Source: Lonicera japonica (Eukaryota; Streptophyta; Magnoliopsida; Dipsacales; Caprifoliaceae). From it: 64,000 nt of DNA. The translations under genes were made by a program, and so were the position numbers. The stretch lies in assembly GCA_021464415.1 (NCBI GenBank), contig CM038467.1, positions 54,332,734-54,396,733 on the forward strand. Direction: 5' to 3'. Below the pieces are notes generated by a model. That model was not told the origin of the DNA. It made no database searches and saw only the letters and a list, made by a program, of their open reading frames with translations. Below are positions 10,860 to 22,258 of the stretch, piece by piece; the first letter of the stretch is position 1, and every line of letters starts with the position of its first letter.

Positions 10860-13800
10860 ATAATATCTTCTCAGGTTAGACACATTCCAAGGGTTTAATA
10901 TATCTCTTCCATCTTGATCTTTCAAATAGTAAGCACTAGTTCCAGTCACTCTATATGGCCTTTCCTAATTTAGAGCAAGTTTATAATGTGTTGGATCAAT
11001 CATTGAACCCATATTCTTTCTAAGAAACAGGTTGCCAACTTGAAATTCTCCCGGATTCAACTAAAAACGTCTTTACTTTGATAAACTTCATTGATAGTTA
11101 ACTAGCTGCATAAATGCAACCTCATTTCTTTCGTTAACAAAATCTAAGGTTTCGTCCAAGACAGTATCATTGCTTCCAATTTTTACTTGCATGGCTTTTA
11201 AAATGGGAAAGTCGACTTCAGGGGGATTATAGTGTGGCACCCCCGCCTTAATTAACAGGATAACACTCATAATTAAGACCTGGAGTATCACTAATCCACC
11301 TTAGACTAGCTAAAGTAGCTCTTCTATAAATAATAAAATAACAAATCCAAGTGAACCATATAACATGGGACCAGCAATCATAATACTCATATAGTGGACG
11401 ATAATGCAAAATAGTAACATATCGTACATATATATGTTACAGATGGATATATAAAACATAGAGTTTAACACATATACCGTAAATTAGGCTAGTCGTGGCT
11501 TACCACATAAACATGTATATATATAACAAAATGAGTTTGTATCAGAGGCATCTATTTCGTTCCCGATGCCGTCTCTTCCTCAATCTTATTCGTCTCCTGG
11601 ATATATGAATTTGTTACATAAAACGAGGTGAGTTCACAGCTCAGTAGAGGGAATACACGGGGAATACTATGTTTAAAATATAAAAACAATTAAACAGTTT
11701 ATTTCAAAATCGTCAATTTATAAACCAATGCATGCATATGCATATGCAAGTTACCTCCCGTGTGTCAACCATAATGCCACGTTACCAAAAGAATGCCAAG
11801 ACCGAACTGAATTGTAATCATAAAAATAAGAATGGGCCTAACTGCCCCACAGAATCATCCGAACATGATAACAATAGAACATCTTCCGGCTCAGGGAAGA
11901 TCATCATTATATCATAATACAATTGGACCACACGCACGTCCATCTATTTCATATTAATATAACATAAGTGCATTTATGTTATCTGAATTTTCAGGTTACC
12001 CACCCCTGGCTCTAGACCGTCGACGCTTTGTTACCCTCTAGAAGTTTAGGGATTTTCAACCCAAATGAACTAGGTCCCATTTATTTTCACACCGATAAGT
12101 ACCAAATCAATACCCATTCCCTTCATCATCGAAGGGCCACAATAGAATCATAATCGGATTCATCACGGGATCATATCACATCCAGAATGATACAACGAAC
12201 ATAAGAAGCTTTCAGCATCATAGAAAAAAGATATATGCCCATATAATATGCCATAAGAATTCTTCGAGCTTGCCGAGAGATTTTCAAGTTTCTGGTTGAC
12301 AAAAAAATGATGCACAATATGCATAGTATGCTAATGAATGAACAATTGAAACAACTTATGTCATATAAACTTCAATAAGTCTTAATTCATATCCATTGAT
12401 GCACATAATTCATCAATTAATCAATATCATCAATATACAATATCCAACATTCAAGGGATATCTCATATGATTTAAATAACAAATGAATATCAAATATGAA
12501 TGGCATATTTTGCTTCAAATCATATGTTCATGCTTTACAATTCACAAAACATCATTATCTTCATTATGTTATAATTATTGAAATAAATACAATTTAAACA
12601 TGATGATTATCATACAATAAAGCCGTATAAGCGGGTTTGAAAAACAATTAAACCTCTACCTTAACTCAATAAGCCAAAGAGAAGGGAAGAAGATCAAAAC
12701 CGAATCCCCGCTCGGTGAAATCCAAAAATTCCTACGTCACCGCGATCCGCACGTTGCTTGATAAAATTTCTCCTAAAGCCGAATCGAGTTATGGATGCTA
12801 AATATAGATGAAATCTAAAGAGAGAAAGTATAAAGAGACTTGCTCTGTTTTCAACTGTAAAAATGGTGAAAAAAGTGATGAAGAAAAGGCTCTGGAACCT
12901 TTAAAAATTATGCAACCGACTCAACAATAGGCGCTTGTTGAGATTTAACAAGCCCTTGTCCAATTGCGAGAACTTTTTGCCCCAACAGTCGCCTGTTTTG
13001 TACCTGTTCTTACAAAACAGGCGCTTGTTGACTAAAAAGCTGCAATTCTCACATTTTAGGATACCATCACCATTTATAAGCAATTTCCACACAATATGCA
13101 CTGACCAAAACATAATCTACATTAATAAAAATACAGGGCGTTACATACAGCCTCTGTCTCATACAACTGAATAGGGAATTTCCCCTGTTGATCGACGTAG
13201 GGTAGTTCTAAATGCCTAAAGCATACAAGGCAATTCCTTCACCCATCTTCCTTTAGCTGCTTTTAGTCTCCTCTTGAAACCTTCAAGAGTGACCTTGTTG
13301 GATTCTCCTACTTGACCATTAGTTTAGGGGTGAGCCACGCTAGAAAAACTTTGCCGAATGCCCAATTATTCATAGAATTTGAGGATTTTTTTGCTCATAA
13401 ACGGGATTCCATTGTTATATACCAAAATTTTAGGAAAGCTGAATAAAGTAACAATATTCTCCTACATGAAGGTTTTAACATTTGAATCAGTGATGTTAAC
13501 TAAAGGGACTGCTTCTACCCACTTTGTGAAATAGTCACTAACCACCAATAGAATTTTTTGGGACCCAGAAACCTTTATAAATAGCCCCAAAGTATCCAAC
13601 CCACACTGTACAAATAGCCAAGAATTAATCAAAGGGAAAAGTTTAGTCCCAGGCTGATAAAAATTGACGCATGTTTTTGGCACTTATCACATTTCTTAGT
13701 ATAAGATAGGGCATCTCTTTGCATGTAAGGCCACTAATAGCTCCGGCTTCTTGCCTGATGAGCTAATGATCGGGCTACCTATATGGCTTACTCAACTCCT

Positions 13801-14045
13801 TTCATGGAGCTCCAATAGGACTTCTTGAACCTTCTTCCGGTGAACACGCTCAAATAAGGGCATGAAAAAGATCTTTCGTACAACTTTTGATCTAGGGACA
13901 ACCAATATCGGCTAACCTGAGCCCTAACTCTATAAGCTTTATTGCAGAATCCCATCTTTGAGACAGCTGATGATTGGATCCATCTAACTAACCGCCAAAT
14001 TGGCTTCGATCTCGCACACCACATAAAACTTATGCTTGGCATCTG
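10860..14045 (-). pseudogene. Ty3/gypsy pol remnant: integrase region, split by an insertion
   Basis: Read on the minus strand from about 14045 downwards there are recognisable, frameshifted pieces in pol order. First comes the linker before integrase (SYLKDGILQ-like). Next is the zinc-binding end with YMQRDALSYTKKCDKCQK. Then comes integrase core sequence: GLDTLGLFIKVSGSQKILLV and VSDYFTKWVEAVPLVNI near 13480-13640. Further on are VTLEGFKRRLKAAKGRWV (about 13240-13300), an EVDFPILKAMQ to FMQLVNYQ segment (11088-11225), and the C-terminal VGNLFLRK and NLRRYY motifs (about 10880-11045). The core is broken by an insertion at 11233-13145. No gag, protease or reverse transcriptase remains, so only the 3' half of the element survives. 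Confidence 0.75.
11233..13145. mobile_element. Probable solo LTR (1.9 kb) inserted in the gypsy integrase
   Basis: The segment that separates the two integrase halves begins TGTGGCACCCCCGCC and ends CAGGGCGTTACA, giving the TG...CA ends of an LTR. Flanking 5-mers are TATAG (11228-11232) and TACAG (13146-13150), one mismatch. It has no coding sequence. The motif GGTGAGTTCACAGCTCAGTA (about 11628-11647) is familiar from plant gypsy LTRs. Near 12950-13040 a short inverted pair containing CAACAGTCGCCTGTTTTG and AAAACAGGCGCTTGTTG could form a stem. An alternative is a large non-autonomous element. Confidence 0.6.
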
Positions 14046-15120
14046 TACTGACGCAATCCCGGATCGTACTTCTAACCAGGTTGTTTATGAATCCTGAACC
14101 CATAGTCTATAAACAGACTAGAACCTTGGAATATGACGAATTGATGGATAATGAAACCAAAATCCAACGCTTAAAGAAGCGCAAACATCAGTATAGTGAA
14201 TGACGCCACAATCTAGTATAGATGCTAGATTGATAAGTTAAGAAACACGTGAATTAATCAATTCAACATGCTCAACATGTTCTTAGAGAACACAAAGAGA
14301 AAACTCTCAATTTAATTAATCATAATTGTCTTCATAACTTCATTAATAAAATAATATTGTGCCTCCTTTACATAGGAGCAGCAAAACAATAGAATCATAA
14401 AACAATAAGGAAACTATTTCCTATTAAAAATATGAATCTTAATAAAAAGGAAACAAACTAAATATTATCTCTTAATTAAAATAAAAGGCATATTAAAGAC
14501 ATAAAGAAGCTACCAAAATAATAATAAAACTAATTAAATTCTTTGTTAGCCTGTCGTGAGACCACGCTCGAAAAATAAGGCTGAATTTCAGACTTTAAGG
14601 CGTGCTCGTGCCTTATCAAAACAGCACTTCTGCCTTTTGGTCACAACTCCCAGCTTTGGTGTGCCCACGCTTTAAGCAAATACTTCTTCTGATTTCTTCA
14701 CCTTTTCTCACTCTAACTTTCTTCATCTGGAACTTCCATGCTCAATCTTTAGGAACTCCTTGGAATGCATGATTATCATTCAAGCTTCTTGCATCAAGCA
14801 TGTGAAATTCTATGAAATTCCTTTTGAATTTACATACTCTATCCTTGTGTGTCATCATGTGTGGATCATTATTTGGAATGCCACGAACCACCATGATTGA
14901 ATAGAAACTGGAGATAGGCCGGATCACATCATATACTATACTTGGTTTTGACACAAATTATACCTCAATTGTCATTTTTAAATTAAACTCAATAGCTGAG
15001 GCAATAGTTGACGGGGCTTCAACATGGCTATTGTTCGTTCTGGAGAATCTTTCAATGTACATCAAAATGAAGTTTTTGAATCATTTTTACGCGAGCTCAT
15101 GGAAGTCTCCATCTTTTGGT
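14046..15120. other. Unresolved repetitive sequence
   Basis: No host gene is seen. A minus-strand frame at 14742-14954 is open but I do not recognise it. The text between about 14270 and 14960 resembles a retroelement LTR or leader (AT-rich, ending in a cysteine-free short ORF), but I could not find terminal repeats. It interrupts or ends the gypsy remnant to its left. Confidence 0.3.
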
Positions 15121-15127
15121 TTATAGC

Positions 15128-15295
15128 AGCATAATTTAAGTTACCCCCAAAGGTAAATCAGTCATTTTGTGCCAAAAAATGAATGGAAGGCTAACCCGTT
15201 AAACAACATGGAGGTAGCTCAAAAGATTATCAAATTAGAGGGCGACTCTAATTATGACCATTATCCAGGCAGGTAACTCAAAAAGACCCTAAATC
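15128..15295. repeat. Single arm of the GGTAACTC-type long-TIR family
   Basis: Matches the right arm of the element at 20100-21445 and the copy at 25690-25870. Shared landmarks include TCAGTCATTTTGTGCCAAAA, a GGCTAACCCGTTAAAC-like block, GATTATCAAATTAGAG and a final GGTAACTCAAAAAGACCC. Only one arm is present, so it is a fragment. Confidence 0.6.
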
Positions 15296-15711
15296 TTTTA
15301 CAAACTCTTTTGTAAAACTTAAGAAAATCAATAATATTAATATACATGAAATCCAACAATAATATTAATATACATGACATCCAATAATTCTTTTAAATTC
15401 TTTTACACATAATTTTGTAGTCAAAATGGATCTTATTTTATACATCTGGATGAGTATATTTTAAATATGTAAATTTTATAAAATTTCAATTTTTGGATTT
15501 AAAGTTATTGTATTTTAAATATTTTGAAAAGTTAAGCAGAGGAAAAGTAAAGTGGAGTAGTTTGTGTGTATAAGATGTATGTGAGCTGATTTGATGTTTT
15601 TATGTGAGTATGAAAACACATCTATGGGTCAAAAAAAAAATTTCCAAAAGCCTTGTGTACCATTTATGCACAATATCAACCATTGGATTAGTGGAAAATA
15701 TTGAAAATAAA

Positions 15712-18700
15712 GCGTAAACTACCCTAATGGCCCTTAAACTATTGGCCTAGTGTCATTTTGGTCACTAAACTAAAAAATGCGTCACTTTGGCCCTTCCATC
15801 CACATTTTCCGTTAACTTGGACGGAAATTGAGGGCATTTTTGTCATTTTAATTGAAAGTATTTTAGTTACATATTTTTTAAAGTTAGTTCAAGAAAAAAA
15901 CCGGTTTTATTTTTTTTAACATCGGTTTTAAGATTTTTTGGGTCTAAAAGTTTGCTTTTTTAAAATCCATCACCATCATCCTTATATCTCCAACACCACC
16001 GCCCTTATACCTCCATTACCACCACCAAATTTAAGAAACCCATAAATTTCTTCTCTCTTATACATATACACACATTTATATATATATACATACACGCATA
16101 GCCATTGCCACCTCCAACCACTACCACCTCTCCACCATTGTCACCTCTGGCCACCTCCTCCACCACCACCACGGCACTGCCATCACAATCACCATCTCTT
16201 TCTCTCTCTAAAAACCTCGCATTCTCTCTTTCTCTCTCCCTCTTTCTCTCCTTCTTTCTCTATTAAAATACAATCACCAAAGTCGCTGCCTCCACACCAC
16301 CCACGTAGTCAACCACCCATAGCCACAGCCGCCACATTATCTACCACGACTACCATAACCTAGAACTAATCTTTCTCTCCTTAATCTTCAGCAGCCACCA
16401 TTAAGAACCTAGATCTGTGAATTCACTCTCTCTCTCACACATATACAGATATTATATAAATATATATATATATGCAGACATCATAAATATGGGGCTTTTT
16501 CATACACACCATGTGTATATATAGATATACATCACAAATTCACGTATTCAATCTTCATCCTTAAATTGAAAATTCATTTATGGCGTTGGATTTGAAAGAG
16601 AAGTAACAAATAAAATGGAGAAGAAAAAATTGGGTTATCCACTCTATAAGTCATGTATTTCATGAAAGAAATTTGGGTGTAAATTTTTTTGGTAATTTAG
16701 GCTTTAAAGAAATAAAGGAAATGTAATTTGATAGTGGGGATTCCATCCCTAGATAGCTTAGGGTGATTATTGAAGTTGATATATGTGGGCTGTATAATCT
16801 TGGATGTTTATGACAAAAATTCCATCTATTTCCGTCCAACTTAAGGGAAAAAGTGGATGAAAGGGCCAAAGTCATAATACCTCATTCCTTCATCTCATGC
16901 TAATTACGAATTCTTAATCGTTATAAGAGTTAATTCGAGTTTTGGATAGTGAATTATGTTCCAAAAGGGTATAGTTTAGAGACTTCCATATATATTATTA
17001 GTGTTATATAACTCTCTTATGTGGCCACAAATTGATTTAAGTTGTCCGAATGAGAATCGATCCTTAAATCGCCTATTTTCATATTACTGGCAAACTGATG
17101 TTCCTTCCTTCGGAAATCCATAACTTTTTCATCCAAAGTCCAAATGAGTTCTTGTTTATGTTATTGGAAAGGCAATTCATTTATTTAAAACTTTTGTGTT
17201 TCGGCCGAGACTAAATTCTCACTCGTCGATGGTTAAAACTGAGCGTAAAGTAGTCAAATTGCCGAAAACCAGCATAAAACCATTTTACACTGCGGACCAG
17301 TCTACACATTTGGAATACCGTCATGCCCTTTATGAAATAGGGAGTTTGTGGTCTGCGGACCAGTCCCAAGAATTGTCAGACTGGTCCGCAGGTCTGAACT
17401 GTGCATCGACTTTGCTCATTTTAAAGGTTAGGCTTCACTTATTTTACCCATATTCGAGCGATACCCTGAAAGAGAGTTGAGAACTTCCTTGTAAGGGTTT
17501 TTGGAGAGGTTTTTCAACCATTCTTCATCCAAAAACAAGATTCTATGATCATCATCATCATCATGATCATTTTCATCTTCTTCATCATATCCTCCTCCAT
17601 TGTTAGGGCTTGAAGCGTAGAATTGGGGATTTCGAGGTTTGACGGCTCTCGGCTCGATTCAACCTTCCAAACTCAAGGATTTAGCTTTATAGAGGTGGGA
17701 ATCTAGTACAAAACCTATTTTACAACTTATTATTGTTTGATTATGATTTTATCACATGTTTATATAAAAACCTAGCTTGTATACATGGGTTTTAGGATTT
17801 ATGTTGAGGCTTTGTGTTGATGTCAAAATTGATGACTCAAATAGTATATGTATAGAGCAAAACACATGTTTTAACAATAAATTACGACTAATTACTTTAT
17901 TTGCACTAAAACCCACTTGGAACCCCTTTATTATTAATAATCATTACTATAAATCTCAATGACCACTCTTAAGGGTTCAAATGGTGCTTTCTTTATACAA
18001 AACCCCTGTTTATGAATTATTATACTAGCCGAAATTGTTAATGTGAGATTTCCCTTGTTGGTTACATAAGAGATGTTTCATATAATTAATGAAAGTTATG
18101 TATATGGCACAATCGTTTCTTAAAAGAACCTGTTGATGTATTGTTGAGATTATACGTTAGCACTAGTCCATGATCGATCACAGGTGTGGTCTCATTAGAC
18201 AAGGCTGGAAGTTGGGACATAGTCTTCTGGGTGCAAGACCCGAAACCGTGCACGAAAACTATCGTGAAGCCCTCCTACCGCGTGGGTGAAATGCCACAAA
18301 ATATAGACCTGGTGTACACTTAGATAATTGCGAGGATTACTTTAATTATGGCTCGAAGTCTACAAGACGAACATATATCGAATTGTTCCATAAGGATTTC
18401 GTTGGGCAAAGGGTTTGTCTTATGAGGTTACATTAAAGATTCTAAATGCTATTTTCATACAAATCTATTATATGATTTCCACTAGGTTTGTTTGACTCAA
18501 CCATATTATTTTTATAGGTACTTCAGCAGGTTCTTTTGGGAAACGGAAGAAAAAAGATGCTACTCCTTAGATGGCCTCTATACCATTATCCAGTCGAGGG
18601 TCCTTCACAACAGAAGGACCAATGCTCTTAAAATTTTGTTGATGACACACGTATTGTACTTTTATTAAAACTTATGAATATTGTGAAGATTGTAGACTTT

Positions 18701-19037
18701 GTATTTTCGAACTTGCTTGGAGACTTGTCGATATGTTATGCTATTTCCTTCTGTTGGATACGGCTTGTATGAGACAAACTTCATATTAATCTTAGTATTG
18801 TCAACTAGATTTTAGATCTTCGCAACATTCTCAAAAGTTATTACTTGGTCAACCCACCGTCAACGTATGGCACCTATGATTAACCAGGCCCCTGAGTAGA
18901 AATCCTCTTAACGGGATTTAGGTCGACACAAAAGTGACACTCGCTAACAGTTCAAAGGCCAAAATGGGGCCTTTTTTAGTTTAGTGGCCAAAGTAACACT
19001 AGGCCAATAGTTTAAGGGCCATTAGGATAGTTTACTC
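15712..19037. mobile_element. Non-autonomous Mutator-like element with long TIRs
   Basis: The ends are GCGTAAACTACCCTAATGG and, reverse-complemented, GAGTAAACTATCCTAATGG. The inverted arms run on for more than 100 bp (shared blocks CCCTTAAACTATTGGCCTAG and ACTAAACTAAAAAA, then TTGGCCCTT and CCATCCAC). Flanking 9-mers are GAAAATAAA (15703-15711) and AAAAATAAA (19038-19046), one mismatch. Long TIRs plus a 9-bp duplication are the Mutator signature. No transposase frame is present. Removing the nested 2058-bp insertion (16873-18930) leaves about 1.27 kb. The interior at 15960-16450 is a pyrimidine-rich, CCACCACC/CTCTCT low-complexity stretch. Confidence 0.8.
16873..18930. mobile_element. LTR-like insertion nested in the Mutator-like element
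   Basis: The right inverted arm of the host element is split here. AAAGT occurs on both sides (16868-16872 and 18931-18935), a perfect 5-bp target duplication. On the minus strand the inserted 2058 bp begins TGTGTCGACC. Its other end reads GGTATTATG and lacks a clean CA terminus, so solo-LTR status is plausible but not proven. The interior holds repeated GCGGACCAGTC motifs (17293, 17355 and, inverted, 17382) and has no long coding frame. Confidence 0.55.
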
Positions 19038-19046
19038 AAAAATAAA

Positions 19047-19738
19047 TTTTGATTTTTTAGGGTGATATTATATACACCCTTAATTTGTAGCTAGACACCA
19101 CAAAACTATTTGTTGTTGTGTTTACAAAATTAAGAGTTAGTTGCCAAATTATATAAAATACAAGTCGATGGCAAGTTACCGACTTAAAAGTTCACATTCG
19201 GTGACAGTTTATCGAGTTAGAAATAAAAATTCAGCCAAATGTTTCCGTTTATGTCAAATCAGTGGAAAGTTATCAAATAAAATGTTTAAATTCAACAACG
19301 AGCCATCGACTCAATATTTAAATTTTGGGTGTCCCTTGTGCTGATCTTGATCATTAACGATATAAAATGTGGTGTTGAGGTAACTATAGCGTCCTGACTA
19401 TAAATTGAAGGTGTATATAACATTACCCATTTTTTATTTCTTATAATATAAATGGTAGGTTTTGATATCTTAATTACATTCTCAGAAAATAAGTTGATTC
19501 TTAATTTAAGAAATCGCTAAAAAGAAATAGTAAAGCCACGATTTAGGATGGATAAAGTAATATTGCAATTGAATATCAACAATCTTACAAGATATTATCT
19601 TGAATTCTATTTGGCTTTAGAATGTTTTTCTTTTTGTTTTCTGGTGTGACCGATTAGACAGCATCATCATATACAATTTTTCAACTTTTACTTCAAAGTT
19701 GTTTGCCAGTACTAGCTTAAATAGTGTATAAAATACTT
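19047..19738. other. Intergenic, no feature seen
   Basis: AT-rich sequence with no gene, no clear terminal repeats and no strong similarity to the elements on either side. One 67-residue open frame at 19141-19344 shows no recognisable motif. Confidence 0.4.
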
Positions 19739-19740
19739 GG

Positions 19741-20094
19741 GCCTTGTTCGGTGGGTATTTATTTTTTTAAAATTTTAATTTAAAATTAATTTTATTTTTA
19801 TGTTTTGCAAAATTTATTTTATTTTATTTTTTTTCTCTAAATTTTTTTTAAAATACTATAACTTTGAATTCAAAAATTAAAATTAGATAAAAAAAAATAT
19901 ATATTTGAGACTTACTCGTCGAGATCTATAAAATAAGATCTATTGTGACTATTTTTTGAAAAAAAAATTATGAGATTTTTTTAGTTGGTTGAAAAAACTT
20001 AAATAAAAACTAAATTCACTTTTCAACATATTTCCAAATTCTACCAAACACCAAATTTTAAAAACTCAACTCAAAACATCAACCAAACATCACC
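19741..20094. mobile_element. Probable MITE (GGCCTTGTTCGGT ends)
   Basis: The left end GGCCTTGTTCGGTGGG and the right end, reverse-complemented GGTGATGTTTGGTTG, form an imperfect inverted pair around a very AT-rich core. TTG flanks both ends. The final CACCAAATTTTAAAAACTC to AACCAAACATCACC section is typical of such MITEs. The short match keeps confidence modest. Confidence 0.5.
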
Positions 20095-20099
20095 TTGGG

Positions 20100-21445
20100 T
20101 TTTTTTTTTTTTTAGTTATTCAGCTGGATAATGGCTACAATTAGAGTTACTCCTTTAATTTGATAATTTTTTAAGTTAATCTCTTGTCGTTATAGGATTA
20201 GCCTTCCGTTAAATTTTTGGTATAAAATGACCGATTTGCCCTTGGGGGTAACGCAAATTGCCTATTATCAAGAGACTAACTCAAATTATAATCATAATTT
20301 AACGAAAATTTTTCTCAGCTTTTTAATTGTAACTCTGATACTGACTCTAACATTAATTTTATTTCTTCTTTTTAAACACAAAATTAAACATTTTTCTCTC
20401 TCTAAAAACAAAATATCCAATTGCTTCATGTCTACTAATATACCCAAATTTCTCTCTATCTCCCCTCTCTCTATATATATATATGTGTGTGTGTATATAC
20501 ACATACCTAATTTCCGTATAAATATACTCAAATTTTAAAAAAAAATCTCTCTATATACGCATACCCATATTTTAATTAAAGAATACACCAAAAAATTTAG
20601 ATATCTCGATATATATATACATGCATACACACATTGCAAGGATAGTTCGCTAGCTTCAACATCGTTGGTGAGGATATCGGCAAATTTTGGATTTGGGTAA
20701 AACAAATTTGTTTGGAGAGAGGGAGAAATAAAATTAGGGTTAGGGTTCTTGAAGAAGAAAATGAAAGTTGAAGATTAGGGTAAAAATGTTAGATTACATA
20801 AATTTTTGGACGGGTATATATATATAGAGAGAGAAAATGAAGTTTGTATATATGTATGTATGTATATAAAATCTAGGTATGTGTATATATAGAGAGAAAA
20901 TAATAAAAAATGATTGTGTATATCTATAAATCTTTAAATTTGGGTATGTTTATGTATAGAGAGATGAAATGAAAATGTTGTTGACGTTATACACCATTGT
21001 CTAATGGTTTGAATTATCTATACAATATATTAAATACATGATTGAGTACTTTGTGTTTGGTAATTTATCCCACCCCATTTTGTGTTTGGGTGAGATTTTT
21101 TTGGATTTGTGCGTAGGGATGAAACAATTGTGTATTTTATGTTTAGAGAGAAAAAATTGTTAAATTTTGTGTTTAAAGAGAGAAATAAAATTAAGGTTAA
21201 TGTCAGAGTTAGAGTTACAATAAAGAAGTTAAGAAAAAAATTCATTGAGGCTTGGATTATAATTTGAGTTATCCCCCGAATAATAATAGGCATAATTTGA
21301 GTTACCCCAAGGGCAAATTAGTCATTTTGCGCCAAAAAATTAAAAAAAGGCTAACCTCATTAAATGATAGGAGGTAACTCAAAATTTTATCAAACTAGGT
21401 GATAACTCTAATTATTAGTATTATCTAAGAGATAACTCAAAAAGG
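20100..21445. mobile_element. Long-TIR (about 190 bp) non-autonomous element
   Basis: The left arm (20115-20295) and right arm (21255-21440) are inverted copies. Both carry TTAGAGTTA, a TTTGATAA block, GGTTAGCCT/GGATTAGCC, AAAATGAC(C/T)(G/A)ATTTGCCCTT, GGGGTAAC and AACTCAAATTATAATC. Two further copies of the right arm occur in the window (15128 and 25690). No matching target duplication was found. The interior has TA/GT microsatellites at 20470-20520 and 20810-20900 and no gene. The two short frames here arise from the low-complexity core. Confidence 0.6.
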
Positions 21446-22226
21446 ACCTAAATACTTTGATATGTAATAAGAAATTCAAGATATTGGGAGGGCTTGTAGC
21501 GCCACCATAAAATACATGATAATCAATATAAAGAGATAATGGCGTTCTTATTTGCACACCAAGTTTTGCTTGGTCCACTCAATTACTTAGTTTCACTCTA
21601 TTCAGTAAAAAAAATTATTTATTTACATTTCACGATGAGTGTTTCTATTTAATAAAACTCTATTCCAGTAATATTGAGCGTGTGTTTACTCATTCGTTAT
21701 ATATACGTTAAATGTAATTTTTTTTCAATACTAACTTTGCACATATGCAACGAATAGTGATAATTCATTCACCATTTTGGGGGAGGGGGGTTTTTGATCT
21801 GTAAGCTCAGCCACCTTGTTTGTAGGACTAACATTCACTATGTATGCCCCGAGGGTTTGTTTTTTGCCTAAATTACTCAGTTCATATCTAACGACTACTA
21901 TTAAATTTTGTTTGACCAATTTATATTCATAAAATTGCATCAAAAGCGAAACTTGATTCTTGTGCAAGTGTATTTGCATTTACAACACAACAAGAGAAAA
22001 TGACCCATTTGCATCTCAAATTTTGCTCATGGTTTCAAGTTATACTAAAAATTTCATTTTGTTCCGGTTTACATCCTAAACTTTGGTAAGTGTTTTTAAT
22101 CCAGCCACATTCTATCCAAATTTTAACTTAAACTATTTTTCAAGTGCACAATATTGTCATTATGTGCCCGGATCGATAGTCCTAGCCAACCCGCTGGCCC
22201 AACATTCACTACATATGCCTTGAAAA

Positions 22227-22258
<32 letters not shown>

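Noticed and set aside
20227..20538. 103-codon plus-strand frame with hydrophobic stretches
   Set aside because: It starts in the arm of the long-TIR element and continues into TA/GT low-complexity sequence; the apparent membrane helices are compositional.
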